Made by a program: the position numbers and the translations under genes. This document shows, one piece after another, positions 25,106-38,992 of a stretch of 50,669 nucleotides of DNA. The notes below the pieces were generated by a model that had not been told where the DNA came from, searched no databases, and was given only the letters and a program-made list of their open reading frames with translations. Positions within the stretch are counted from its first letter, which is position 1, and each line of letters begins with the position of its first letter. This DNA comes from Paracoccaceae bacterium (lineage in GTDB: Bacteria; Pseudomonadota; Alphaproteobacteria; Rhodobacterales; Rhodobacteraceae): assembly GCA_014879735.1 (NCBI GenBank), contig JACSRN010000122.1:1-50669 (forward strand), read 5' to 3'.

Positions 25106-26623
25106 ATGCGCGTCCGGCTGGCGGAGGTTCCCTTCATCATCGTCCTTCTCGGCGCGGTCGGGCTGTTGTGCTGGCTGCCGGCCGGCCATGCGCTGATCCT
25201 GCGCGACCACCGGACCGCGCAGGCCTTTCTCTATGCCGGCCTGGCACTGATGGTGCTGGCCGGGATGCTGGCCATCGCCACGGCCGACCCGCAGGCGGGC
25301 AACCGCGCGCGCTCGCAGCTGGCGGCGCTGGCCGGGGCCTATCTGGGTCTGCCCGTCGCCATGGCGCTGCCGGTCGCGCTGGCGGTGCCCGACACCAGCT
25401 GGACCAATGCCTGGTTCGAGATGCTGTCCTGTTTCACCACCACCGGCGCCACGGTCTACGAGCCGGGGCGGCTGCCGCCCTCGGTCCATCTGTGGCGGGC
25501 GCTGTCGGGCTGGCTGGGCGGGTTCTTCGCCTTGCTTGCCGCCTATGCCATCCTGACGCCGCTGAACCTGGGCGGCGCCGAGGTGCTGTCGGGCCGGGTG
25601 CCCGGGCATGATGCCGGCGGTGCCGGGCAGGCCGGTCGCCTGAGCGGAATCTCGCGGCGGCTGAACCGGCATGCGGCGGAGCTGCTGCCGGTCTATGCGG
25701 CGGTGACGCTGCTGCTATGGGTCCTGCTGCTGATCGTCGGCGAGGACGGGCTGCTGGCGCTGTCGCATGCGATGGGCACGATCTCGGCCTCGGGGATCAC
25801 CGCCGGCATTGGCATGTCCGTCACCGCATCGGGCCTGCCGGGCGAGATCCTGATCTTTGCCTTCCTGATCTTCGCGCTGTCGCGGCGCACCTGGCCGCGC
25901 CTGCCGGGCATGCCGCGGCGCGAGGCGCTGCACGAGGATCCGGAACTGCGGCTGGCGGCGGCGATCACCCTTGTGGTCGTGGCGGTGCTGTTGCTGCGCC
26001 ATCTTGCGCTGGAGATCGAGGTCCGGCAGATGGAATCGATGCCGGGCCTGTTCCGCGCCTTCTGGGGGGCGGCCTTCACCGCCGTGTCCTTCCTGTCGAC
26101 CACCGGCTATGAAAGCGCCCACTGGACCTCGGCCCGCGACTGGTCGGGGCTGGGCGCGCCGGGGCTGATGCTGCTGGGCCTGGCCATGGTGGGCGGCGGC
26201 GTCGCCACCTGCGCGGGGGGGGTAAAGCTGTTGCGCGTGCATGCGCTGCTTCTTCTGGGCGGGCGGGAACTGGACCGGATCGTCCATCCCAGTTCCGTCA
26301 CCGGCGGCGGGGCCGAGCGGCGGCGGCTGTCGCGGTCGGGCGCCTATATGGCCTGGGTGTTTTTCATGTTCTTCGCCATCGCGATCTTTGTCGTCACCGG
26401 CGCGCTGACGCTGGTCGGCATCGATTTCACCCGCGCCATGGTCTTTGCCATTGCCGCGCTGACGACGACCGGGCCGCTGGCGACGGTCGCCGGGCCCGAA
26501 CCCTTCAGCTATGCCGGGCTGGGCGTGGTGGCGAAGGTGATTCTCGGCATGGCGATGATCGTCGGCCGGCTGGAGATTCTGGCCGTGATCGCGCTTCTTG
26601 CACCGGCGGCCTGGCGACGCTAA
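25106..26623 (+). CDS. trkH: Trk potassium-uptake membrane subunit TrkH
   Basis: The product of 505 residues is an inner-membrane potassium transporter with ten or so helices in four M1-P-M2 repeats. The four pore-loop segments with a glycine filter are visible: [39 protein letters not shown] and [13 protein letters not shown]. The fourth is more diverged, as usual in the family. Its start lies 1 nt after trkA, so the two subunits are co-translated. Confidence 0.95.
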   Translation: MRVRLAEVPFIIVLLGAVGLLCWLPAGHALILRDHRTAQAFLYAGLALMVLAGMLAIATADPQAGNRARSQLAALAGAYLGLPVAMALPVALAVPDTSWTNAWFEMLSCFTTTGATVYEPGRLPPSVHLWRALSGWLGGFFALLAAYAILTPLNLGGAEVLSGRVPGHDAGGAGQAGRLSGISRRLNRHAAELLPVYAAVTLLLWVLLLIVGEDGLLALSHAMGTISASGITAGIGMSVTASGLPGEILIFAFLIFALSRRTWPRLPGMPRREALHEDPELRLAAAITLVVVAVLLLRHLALEIEVRQMESMPGLFRAFWGAAFTAVSFLSTTGYESAHWTSARDWSGLGAPGLMLLGLAMVGGGVATCAGGVKLLRVHALLLLGGRELDRIVHPSSVTGGGAERRRLSRSGAYMAWVFFMFFAIAIFVVTGALTLVGIDFTRAMVFAIAALTTTGPLATVAGPEPFSYAGLGVVAKVILGMAMIVGRLEILAVIALLAPAAWRR

Positions 26624-26657
26624 GCCAGTATGGTCGTGTAAAGGCCTGTATTTCGGG

Positions 26658-26686
26658 CTGGAATCTGCGCAACAACCGCATAATAT
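26658..26686 (+). promoter_or_regulatory. Candidate promoter for hfq
   Basis: CTGGAA (26658-26663) and TAATAT (26681-26686) are separated by 17 nt in the 172-bp gap between trkH and hfq. The -10 is good and the -35 weak. It would give a leader of roughly 100 nt. Confidence 0.3.
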
Positions 26687-26795
26687 CGCAGATGCCGCGC
26701 GGAGAGGACTGGTCCGCGACCGGAATTCTGTACATCAGGCTACGAGACTTTCACAAGGCCGCGGCCAACGCGGCAAAGCGCAAGGCAAAACAACA

Positions 26796-27029
26796 ATGGC
26801 TGGCGACAAGCAAAACCTTCAGGACGCCTTTCTCAACCACGTCCGCAAGGCCAAGATTCCGGTGACGATCTTCCTCATCAACGGGGTAAAGCTGCAGGGT
26901 GTGATCACCTGGTTCGACAATTTCTGCGTCCTGCTGCGCCGGGACGGCCAGTCGCAGCTGGTGTACAAGCATGCGATATCAACCATCATGCCCGGCGCAC
27001 CCATCAACCTTTATGAAGGCGACGACTGA
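26796..27029 (+). CDS. hfq: RNA chaperone Hfq
   Basis: The product of 77 residues is a hexameric Sm-like protein that pairs small RNAs with mRNAs. It starts [20 protein letters not shown] with the QNLQD uridine-binding motif on the proximal face. It has the Sm1 strand set ([20 protein letters not shown]) and the Hfq-defining Sm2 motif VYKHAIST, and lacks the long enteric C-terminal tail, as usual in alphaproteobacteria. hflX follows at close range, the conserved hfq-hflX order. Confidence 0.98.
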   Translation: MAGDKQNLQDAFLNHVRKAKIPVTIFLINGVKLQGVITWFDNFCVLLRRDGQSQLVYKHAISTIMPGAPINLYEGDD

Positions 27030-27118
27030 TTAGCAGCGATGATGAAGACGACGACCTGATCCCCCTGCCGCAGGAGCGGTCCAAGGGGCAGGAGACTGCT
27101 GCGCGTCCGACGCGGACG

Positions 27119-28369
27119 GTGGTGCTGCATCCCGACACCCGATCGCGCGAAACCCGGCGGCTGCCGGAACATGGCCTGGCCGAGGCGGTGTCGCTGGCGG
27201 CGGCGCTGCCCAATCTCGAGGTGCTCTGGGCCGAGGTGGTGCGGCTGCCGAAGCTGCAGCCGGGCACGCTGTTCGGATCGGGCAAGGTGGCAGAGCTGAA
27301 GGCGCGGATCAAGGCCGATGCGGTGGATCTGGTCCTGATCGACGGTCCCGTCAGCCCGGTGCAGCAACGCAACCTGGAAAAGGAATGGGGCTGCAAGCTG
27401 CTGGATCGTACCTCGCTGATCCTGGAGATCTTCGCCGACCGCGCCCGCACGCGCGAGGGCGTGCTGCAGGTGGAACTGGCGGCGCTGTCCTACCAGCGCT
27501 CGCGCCTGGTCCGGGCCTGGACCCATCTCGAACGGCAGCGGGGCGGGTTCGGTTTTGTCGGTGGCCCGGGCGAGACCCAGATCGAGGCCGACCGCCGGGC
27601 GATCGACGATCAGGTGGTGCGGCTGAAGCGCCAGCTCGACCGGGTGGTGAAGACGCGCGAACTGCACCGCGCCGCACGGGCCAAGGTGCCATTCCCGATC
27701 GTGGCCCTGGTGGGCTATACCAACGCCGGCAAGTCGACGCTGTTCAATCGGGTGACGGGCGCCGAGGTGCTGGCGAAGGACATGCTTTTCGCCACGCTGG
27801 ACCCGACGATGCGCGGCGTCGTCCTGCCATCGGGGCGCAAGATCATCCTGTCCGACACCGTGGGCTTCATCTCGGATCTGCCGACCCAGCTTGTCGCTGC
27901 CTTCCGCGCGACGCTGGAGGAGGTGCTCTCGGCCGATCTGATCTGCCATGTCCGCGATATCTCGCATCCCGAGACGGCGGAACAGGCGGCCGATGTCGAG
28001 GAGATTCTCGCCTCGCTGGGGGTGAAGCCGGGCGTGCCGCGATTCGAGGTGTGGAACAAGCTCGACCTGGTCGCGGCCGCCCCGCGCGAGGCGCTGCTGG
28101 CCCAGGCCGGTGCGCGGCCCGATGTCTTTGCCGTCTCGGCCCTGACGGGCGAGGGGGTGGAGGGGCTGCTGGAGGCGATCTCGACGGTCTTCGACGAGGA
28201 AAAGACCGATCGGCTGCTGCGGCTGGCCTTTGCCGAGGGCCGCAGGCGGGCCTGGCTGCATGCCGAGGGCGTGGTCGAGGACGAGCGGCAGGACGAGGAC
28301 GGCTGGCAGGTTGCCGTGCGCTGGACCGCCCGGCAGGAGCGACGCTGGCGCGAACTGCCGCCCGCCTGA
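27119..28369 (+). CDS. hflX: GTPase HflX
   Basis: The product is 416 residues from the GTG at 27119. HflX binds 50S subunits and rescues stalled ribosomes. The N-terminal domain has TLFGSGKVAEL and VQQRNLEKEW. A coiled linker with GGPGETQIEADRRAI follows, and then the G domain with G1 GYTNAGKSTLFN, G3 SDTVGFISDLP and G4 NKLD. The same frame is open back to 27017 and reads DEDDDLIPLPQERSKGQETA upstream of the GTG. It contains no ATG, GTG or TTG there, so either the GTG is real or a rare codon just behind the hfq stop is used. Confidence 0.93.
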   Translation: MVLHPDTRSRETRRLPEHGLAEAVSLAAALPNLEVLWAEVVRLPKLQPGTLFGSGKVAELKARIKADAVDLVLIDGPVSPVQQRNLEKEWGCKLLDRTSLILEIFADRARTREGVLQVELAALSYQRSRLVRAWTHLERQRGGFGFVGGPGETQIEADRRAIDDQVVRLKRQLDRVVKTRELHRAARAKVPFPIVALVGYTNAGKSTLFNRVTGAEVLAKDMLFATLDPTMRGVVLPSGRKIILSDTVGFISDLPTQLVAAFRATLEEVLSADLICHVRDISHPETAEQAADVEEILASLGVKPGVPRFEVWNKLDLVAAAPREALLAQAGARPDVFAVSALTGEGVEGLLEAISTVFDEEKTDRLLRLAFAEGRRRAWLHAEGVVEDERQDEDGWQVAVRWTARQERRWRELPPA

Positions 28370-28400
28370 GAACGCACCCGCCAGAGAGGCTGGCCAAAGA

Positions 28401-28436
28401 GGGGGCGCTGCCCCCGTCTCCGGCCGAGCCGGAGAC
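28401..28436 (+). terminator. Double hairpin downstream of hflX
   Basis: GGGGGC (28401-28406) pairs with GCCCCC (28410-28415). Immediately after it, GTCTCCGGC (28416-28424) pairs with GCCGGAGAC (28428-28436) around a 3-nt loop. The dispersed repeat at 28443-28465 follows in place of a U-tract. Confidence 0.55.
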
Positions 28437-28442
28437 CCCCCC

Positions 28443-28465
28443 GGGGTATTTGGATCAAGAGGAAG
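28443..28465 (+). repeat. Dispersed intergenic element, copy behind hflX
   Basis: The core TATTTGGATCAAGAGGAAG preceded by GGGG is identical over 23 bp to the reverse complement of 33751-33773, and similar to both arms at 23592-23672. It lies just downstream of the hflX hairpins and 21 bp from the end of the convergent acetyltransferase gene. Confidence 0.8.
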
Positions 28466-28485
28466 GGCCAGGCGGGCCGGGAGGA

Positions 28486-29013
28486 TCAGCCGGGCGGGGC
28501 AGGATCGGTCCGGGCAGGGCGCGGCAGGGCGAGATAGAGGCTGTCGCACCATTCGTCACGCCATTTCATCGTGCGTTCGGCGCGGTGGGTTTCGCGAAAG
28601 CCGAAGCGGGCGAGGAGTGCCCGCGAGGCGGCGTTGCGCGGGTCGACCTCGGCCGTCAGGGCCGGGATCGGATGGGCGGCGAAAAGATGCGGGATCAGCG
28701 CCGCGAGGGCCTCGGCCATCAGGCCTTGCCGCCAATGGCGGACGTCCAGGATATAGCCGATCTCGGGCAGGCGCCAGGCGCCGGCCTTGCCGATGGCGCG
28801 GCCGGCATGCTCGACCACATAATCGTCGCTGGTCGCGGGATCGGCGTCGAGCATCGACTGCAGCCAGAGCCGCGTCTCTTCGATGCTGTCGTGTTCGGGC
28901 GTCGACCAGTAGCGCATGGCCTGCGGCTGGCGCATCACCTGGTGCAGATCGGCCAGATCCGTGGCGCGGGCGCGGCGCAGGATCAGCCGCGGCGTGCGGA
29001 TCGCCCGGGTCAT
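28486..29013 (-). CDS. GNAT-family N-acetyltransferase (RimJ/RimL-like)
   Basis: The product is 175 residues. N-terminal IRTPRLILRRARATDLADLH is the RimJ/RimL-like opening; GYILDVRHWRQGLMAEALAA carries the acetyl-CoA pyrophosphate-binding Q/R-x-x-G-x-G/A variant, and TAEVDPRNAASRALLARFGF is the conserved N-x-x-S helix. The substrate is probably an N-terminal amine or small amine; it cannot be named from sequence. The start at 29013 overlaps the stop of the penicillin-acylase-family gene by 4 nt, so the pair is translationally coupled. Confidence 0.9.
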   Translation of the reverse strand: MTRAIRTPRLILRRARATDLADLHQVMRQPQAMRYWSTPEHDSIEETRLWLQSMLDADPATSDDYVVEHAGRAIGKAGAWRLPEIGYILDVRHWRQGLMAEALAALIPHLFAAHPIPALTAEVDPRNAASRALLARFGFRETHRAERTMKWRDEWCDSLYLALPRPARTDPAPPG

Positions 29014-31481
29014 TCGGGGCTGGCCGGGGTCAGGACCATGACCCCGGTGGCCGCGGCATGGGCGAGATCGGGGTCGAGGCTCATCGGGATATATTCGCCG
29101 CGGCGCCACAGCTCGCTCAGATCGTCATAATGGCGCGACAGCGGATGACCGGACTGGCCGGTCGAAATGACGAAGACCGAACTGTCGGGATCGGCGAAGT
29201 CGTAGACGCCGCGGTAGCCCGCGCCATGGACGTTCAGGAACGGGTCGGGATCGGTGCCCTTGGTGCGCCCGCGCAGCAGCGTGTCGTCGCCGCCACTGGT
29301 GGACTGGCGGATGTTCACGAACCAGCTCAGGAACGGCACGTCGCCCAGCACGGCATGATCCTGCGCCGCCTGATGCGCATCGCCCCAGCGCCAGCTTTCG
29401 ATGTTCGGGCCATATTGCTCTTTCAGCCGGATCAGCGCCTCGTCCAGCGCGATGCGGGCGATGTCGGTGCAGGTTTCGACCGCTGCCGACTGGATCACGT
29501 CGCACCAGGCCGAGGCGCCGGCGGTGTCGCGGTAGACCCGGTCGATGAAGACCGCATCGGGATGGGTGAATTTCTCGGCCAGCGGCCCGAGTTCGTCCTC
29601 GGCCAGCCTTTGCATCAGCGCGCGCAGCCAGGCCTCTGCGATCAGCGGTTCCGGCATGTGTTCGTTCATCTCGCCATTCCACTTGGCCAGCAGATCCAGC
29701 GCGCGCTGGCGGAAGGCCTCGGGCGTGCCTTCGGCGGCGGCCTCGCCGGTGAACCACAGATCGCCGCCGATCAGCGGCAGCAGCTGGCGCGAGGTCGGGT
29801 CGACGGTGTCGAGCTGTGCTTCGATGAAGCTTTCGCGGGTATGGACCTCGCGCGATTTCATCAGCGCCAGCCAGGCCTGGATGCGCTGGGTATCGCCCCA
29901 GACGAAGGACAGGTGCCGCGGGAAGGGCAGGTCGACGGTCTTGTTGTTGGTATTGCCCAGGATGCCGGAGGGCGGGTTCACCCAGCGGGGGTTGTCCTCA
30001 TAGGGGAAGATGCCCTTGAAGCCGGTCTCGGGCAGCCAGCCGGGTGCGGGCATGCGGCCCTGGCTTGGATGCGCGGGGTCGCGGGCCGGCTGGGCCCCGA
30101 TCACCTGCATGGCGATGCCGTCCCGGCCGGCCAGCATCAGGTTCTGGCTCGGGGCGATGAACAGGCGCCCGGCCTCCAGCGCCGCCTCGATGGATTTCGC
30201 CTGCATCAGATGCATCGCCGCCGTCATCGAGGTATCGGCATCCGACAGTGCCGTCCAGGACAGCGCTGCGACATGGCCGGCAGGCGTGATGCTGCCCAGG
30301 TCGAACTGCCTGCCAGACAGGATCGGCCCGTTGCGCGACCAGCGCAGCGTCAGGGTCAGCGGCTCGCCGCCTTTCACGGTCACGATGGTCTGGCGGGCGC
30401 GGAAGGTTTCATAGCTGCCATCGGGCAGCAGATATTCCTCGGGATTGTCGGGGTTCAGCTTCTCGATCACCACGTCCTGATCGTCGAGATAGCTGGAGGT
30501 CAGGCCCCAGCCCATTTCCTCGGAGCGGCCGACCAGCACGATGGGTGCACCGGGAATCGTGCCGCCGATCAGCCCGCCCGAAGGCAGTTCCAGCCGCGCC
30601 AGATACCAGATCGAGGGTGCGGTGAACCCCAGATGCGGGTCGTTTGCCAGCAGCGCGCCGCCGGCGGCGGATCGTGCCGGGGTTGCGGCCCAGGCGTTCG
30701 AGGCACCGGCAAAGGCCGGATCTGCCACCGGCGACAACGGGCCCAGCGCAAACTGCACCGGGGCCGCGCCCGGGGTGGCGCCGGGAATCAGCGCGGCATA
30801 ATCGGGCAGGGCGGCGACCGCGGCCTGCGGATCCTCGGGCAGGATGTCGGCCAGCCGCCCGGGTTCCAGCACCAGCGACAGGCGCGCGCGCAGCACCTCG
30901 TTCTGCACCTGCCCCGACAGTTGCAGCGCCATAAGCTTCAGGATGGCGATGGAATCGGCCGGCGCCCAGGTCGCGATCTCGGGCGAGAACAGCCAGAATT
31001 CCGGCGCGCCGCGGCCGCGGGCCCCCTTGTTCACCTCGGCGATCCAGGCATTGACGCCGGCCGAATAGGCCTCGAGGGCGCGCAGCGTCTGGGCGTCCTG
31101 CGCCTTTACCGATGCCAGCGAGAGGCCGTAGAGGTCGAGCCGGCGGATCAGCTCGTCGATGGGCAGCGTGGCCGCTCCGAACAGTTCCGACAGCCGGCCC
31201 TGCGCGGTGCGCCGCAGCATCGTCATCTGCCAGAGCCGGTCCTGGGCATGGGCGAAACCCAGCGCGAAGAAGACATCGGCCTCGGTCTTGCCGAAGATAT
31301 GCGGCACGTCATCATTGTTGCGCACCACCTCGACCGGGGCGGTGATGCCGGGCACCGCGAAATCCTCGTCCGGGTCGATCAGCGAGCGGCTGAGGAACCA
31401 GTAGAGCAGCAGCCCCGCCACCAGCGACAGCGCAAGAAGCCCGGCCACGATCCGGACGAGCCAGCGAAAGAGATTGAACAT
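29010..31481 (-). CDS. Penicillin acylase family (Ntn hydrolase) protein
   Basis: The product is 823 residues. A membrane helix (about 8-30) or signal anchor places it in the periplasm. The alpha part (to about 260) has VRNNDDVPHIFGKTEADVFF and GFAHAQDRLWQM. The precursor is expected to self-cleave before Ser261 in GASNAWA, which becomes the N-terminal nucleophile of the beta chain. LANDPHLGF and the oxyanion Asn region GNTNNKTVD also fit. Family members hydrolyse amides such as penicillins, acyl-homoserine lactones or other acyl amides; the actual substrate is unknown. Quorum-signal turnover is possible but not shown. Confidence 0.9.
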   Translation of the reverse strand: MFNLFRWLVRIVAGLLALSLVAGLLLYWFLSRSLIDPDEDFAVPGITAPVEVVRNNDDVPHIFGKTEADVFFALGFAHAQDRLWQMTMLRRTAQGRLSELFGAATLPIDELIRRLDLYGLSLASVKAQDAQTLRALEAYSAGVNAWIAEVNKGARGRGAPEFWLFSPEIATWAPADSIAILKLMALQLSGQVQNEVLRARLSLVLEPGRLADILPEDPQAAVAALPDYAALIPGATPGAAPVQFALGPLSPVADPAFAGASNAWAATPARSAAGGALLANDPHLGFTAPSIWYLARLELPSGGLIGGTIPGAPIVLVGRSEEMGWGLTSSYLDDQDVVIEKLNPDNPEEYLLPDGSYETFRARQTIVTVKGGEPLTLTLRWSRNGPILSGRQFDLGSITPAGHVAALSWTALSDADTSMTAAMHLMQAKSIEAALEAGRLFIAPSQNLMLAGRDGIAMQVIGAQPARDPAHPSQGRMPAPGWLPETGFKGIFPYEDNPRWVNPPSGILGNTNNKTVDLPFPRHLSFVWGDTQRIQAWLALMKSREVHTRESFIEAQLDTVDPTSRQLLPLIGGDLWFTGEAAAEGTPEAFRQRALDLLAKWNGEMNEHMPEPLIAEAWLRALMQRLAEDELGPLAEKFTHPDAVFIDRVYRDTAGASAWCDVIQSAAVETCTDIARIALDEALIRLKEQYGPNIESWRWGDAHQAAQDHAVLGDVPFLSWFVNIRQSTSGGDDTLLRGRTKGTDPDPFLNVHGAGYRGVYDFADPDSSVFVISTGQSGHPLSRHYDDLSELWRRGEYIPMSLDPDLAHAAATGVMVLTPASPE

Positions 31482-31565
31482 CGGGGCCCCGGGCTTGACG
31501 GCAGGTTGTCCTGACGTTCCTAGTCGAAGCCGGATCGAAGGGCAAATCACGCGAGGGACAGGCGC

Positions 31566-32429
31566 ATGGCACGGGTGGCATTTCTGGGGCTCGGGGTGAT
31601 GGGGGCCCCGATGGCGGGGCACCTGGCCGCGCAGGGGCATGCGGTGACGGTCTGGAACCGCAGCCCGCAAAAGGCCGAGGCCTGGGTCGCCCGCCACCCC
31701 GGGCAGCGCGCGGATACCGCCCGCGCGGCGGCAGACGGGGCAGAGTTCGTCATGGCCTGCGTCGGCAACGACAATGACCTGCGGCAGGTCTGCCTTGGCC
31801 CCGAGGGTGCCTTTGCCGGCATGGAGGCCGGGGCGATCTTTGTCGACCACACCACGGTTTCGGCCAGCGTCACCCGCGAACTGGCGGCGCTTGCCGCAGT
31901 GCAGGGCGCGGGCTATGTCGACGCGCCGGTTTCGGGCGGGCAGGCCGGCGCCGAAAGCGGCCAGCTTTCCATCATGTGCGGCGGCAGCGCGGCCGATTAT
32001 GCGCGGGCCGAGCCGGTGATGGCGGCCTATGCCCGAATCTGCCGCCGCCTGGGCGACAGCGGTGCGGGCCAGATCGCCAAGATGATGAACCAGATCTGCA
32101 TCGCGGGGCTGATGCAGGGCCTGTCCGAGGCGCTGGCCTTCGGCGAGAAGGCGGGGATGGACGGCGCCGCGGTGGTCGAGGTGATCGCCCAGGGCGCGGC
32201 CGGATCCTGGCAGATGGCCAACCGGCACCAGACCATGCTGGAGGGCCGGTTCGATTTCGGCTTCGCGGTGGACTGGATGCGCAAGGATCTGAAGATCTGC
32301 CTCGAAACCGCCGACGAGATCGGCGCCAGCCTGCCGGTGACGGCGCTGGTCGACCAGTTCTACAAGGATGTGCAGCAGATGGACGGCGGGCGCAACGACA
32401 CCTCCAGCCTGATCCGCCGCCTGCGCTAG
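31566..32429 (+). CDS. NAD(P)-dependent beta-hydroxyacid dehydrogenase
   Basis: The product of 287 residues belongs to the 3-hydroxyisobutyrate dehydrogenase / tartronate-semialdehyde reductase family. The Rossmann motif FLGLGVMGAPMAGHL is at residues 6-20, the substrate-binding DAPVSGGQAGAESGQLSIM near 118-136, and the catalytic-lysine segment GAGQIAKMMNQI near 165-176. VWNRSPQKAE at the end of beta-2 has an Arg-Ser that tends to indicate NADPH preference. The exact substrate cannot be fixed. Its 3' end overlaps the convergent DedA-type gene by 4 nt. Confidence 0.9.
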   Translation: MARVAFLGLGVMGAPMAGHLAAQGHAVTVWNRSPQKAEAWVARHPGQRADTARAAADGAEFVMACVGNDNDLRQVCLGPEGAFAGMEAGAIFVDHTTVSASVTRELAALAAVQGAGYVDAPVSGGQAGAESGQLSIMCGGSAADYARAEPVMAAYARICRRLGDSGAGQIAKMMNQICIAGLMQGLSEALAFGEKAGMDGAAVVEVIAQGAAGSWQMANRHQTMLEGRFDFGFAVDWMRKDLKICLETADEIGASLPVTALVDQFYKDVQQMDGGRNDTSSLIRRLR

Positions 32430-33016
32430 CCTGCCCGCGGCCCGGCTTTCCGGCTTGCCCGGCGGCGCCACAGAAGATGCAGCGTCAGCGCGACAGCGCC
32501 CACGGCCAGGACCAGCCAGAGCCAGTCATGCAGCGGCAGGCGGCCGAACAGGGCTTCGGTGGCGCGGCCGAAATGATAGCCGAGCGCGGTAAAAATCCCG
32601 GCCCAGACCAGGACCGACAGGCCATCGAGTGCGGCAAAGACCGGCCAGCCCAGCCCGGTCTGCGCCAGCAGGACCGGGCCGAGGATCCGCGTGCCGGGGA
32701 CGAAGCGGAAGATCAGCGATGCCAGCACCGCATGCCGGCCGAGACCGGCCTGGAACCGGCTTGCCGCCGCAAGCTGGCGCAGGCGGGCCAGGCGCGGCCA
32801 GGTGCCGGCATGGCGCGACAGCAGGAACCAGCCCTGGTCCGCCACGAAGGCGCCCGCCGCCGCCGAGGCCGCCATCACCAGCCAGCCCGCGATGCCGCGA
32901 TGGGCGATCATGCCGCCCAGGATCGCCGAGGTCTCGCCCTCCAGAGCGCAGCCCGCGAAAACGGCTGCCGGCCCCCAGGTCGGCCCCCAACTCGCCACAA
33001 GGCTTTCCAGCGACAC
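32426..33016 (-). CDS. DedA/VTT-domain membrane protein
   Basis: The product is 196 residues. The pattern fits the DedA (VTT) family: WGPAAVFAGCALEGETSAIL with the acidic residue in the first re-entrant helix, GMIAHRGIAGWL, RHAVLASLIFRFVPGTRILG with the conserved arginines, then two or three C-terminal helices and a basic tail. DedA proteins act in lipid-carrier recycling and membrane homeostasis, and the undecaprenyl-phosphate flippase role is established for some. Which carrier applies here is unknown. It ends 4 nt inside the convergent dehydrogenase gene. Confidence 0.85.
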   Translation of the reverse strand: MSLESLVASWGPTWGPAAVFAGCALEGETSAILGGMIAHRGIAGWLVMAASAAAGAFVADQGWFLLSRHAGTWPRLARLRQLAAASRFQAGLGRHAVLASLIFRFVPGTRILGPVLLAQTGLGWPVFAALDGLSVLVWAGIFTALGYHFGRATEALFGRLPLHDWLWLVLAVGAVALTLHLLWRRRASRKAGPRAG

Positions 33017-33026
33017 CGCTGCCGCC

Positions 33027-33581
33027 TCAGGGAATGATGCGCGTGTATTTCACCCCCGCCAGCGTCGCCCCCGCGATCAGCCCCTGCTGGCCGAAGATCA
33101 GCGCGATCACCGGGTCGATCTCGGTCGTGGCCTTGCCGATCGTCGCGCCCTCCTCGGGCGTGGCATAGCGCAGGTCGGCCGACACCGCCCATCCGCTCGA
33201 GCGGCGGAAATCGGCCAGCGCCTGCTCGGTCATGAAGAACAGCGCATGGCCATATTGCTGCGCGCCGATCTGCAGGCCGAAGCTTGCCTTGGTGGCCGAA
33301 TAATAATCGACCGTCACACCGCGGATGCGCAGCGCGCCGCGACCATAGGCACCGCCCCAGACAAAGCCCGCCTCGGTGATCAGCGGCATGTAGAGCACGC
33401 CATTGGCCCGCGCTGCCAGATCGCGCATGCCGGGATAGCGGTCGAACAGGAAATCCTGGGTCGCGCTCACCCTTGCGTCGATCTCCGCCGCGGCGTTCGA
33501 CCCCACGCCATTGCCGCAGGCCTGCAGCAGCGCCGCCGCCCCCGCACCCGCCAGAATTCCGCGCCTGCTGACCATGATCAT
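33027..33581 (-). CDS. SYLF/YSC84-domain lipoprotein
   Basis: The product is 184 residues. The N-terminus MIMVSRRGILAGAGAAALLQ ends in a lipobox with Cys22 (LLQAC), so the protein is probably a lipoprotein; the double arginine may also route it through Tat. The mature part matches the SYLF lipid-binding domain: FDRYPGMRDLAARANGVLYM, GFVWGGAYGRGALRI, YYSATKASFGLQIGAQQYGH and the C-terminal GLIAGATLAGVKYTRI. Family members bind phospholipid surfaces; the bacterial role is unclear. The start at 33581 has GAGGG 9 nt upstream; a second ATG at 33575 is possible. Confidence 0.87.
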   Translation of the reverse strand: MIMVSRRGILAGAGAAALLQACGNGVGSNAAAEIDARVSATQDFLFDRYPGMRDLAARANGVLYMPLITEAGFVWGGAYGRGALRIRGVTVDYYSATKASFGLQIGAQQYGHALFFMTEQALADFRRSSGWAVSADLRYATPEEGATIGKATTEIDPVIALIFGQQGLIAGATLAGVKYTRIIP

Positions 33582-33750
33582 GCTGCTGCCCTCTTGCCTT
33601 TTGCCTGCCGCTGGGGCTTCTCGGGCCCCGTTTGCGCAAAATCTAGCGGTTTCGCGCCGGCTTGTCATGCTCTTCCCGCAGGATCGGCAGGAAGGCGCAA
33701 ACCCGGTCGGCCGCAGCCTGCCCCCCCGGGGGGCGGATGGCCACCTGCCG

Positions 33751-33773
33751 CTTCCTCTTGATCCAAATACCCC
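33751..33773 (-). repeat. Dispersed intergenic element, copy behind hemB
   Basis: On the minus strand this reads GGGG followed by TATTTGGATCAAGAGGAAG, identical over 23 bp to 28443-28465. Between it and the hemB stop (33810) two hairpins are visible on the minus strand (GCGGC/GCCGC and GGAGGC/GCCTCC). The order gene end, hairpins, element is therefore the same as behind hflX. The rest of 33582-33809 contains a GCCCCCC/GGGGGGC palindrome near 33721-33734 and no gene. Confidence 0.8.
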
Positions 33774-33809
33774 CGCCGGAGGCCCCTGCCTCCAGCGCCG
33801 GCCGCGGCG

Positions 33810-38992
<5,183 letters not shown>

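Noticed and set aside
31976-33037. 353-codon forward frame with Arg/Gly/Gln-rich product
   Set aside because: It runs through the dehydrogenase gene in another frame and antisense to the DedA gene; no domain.
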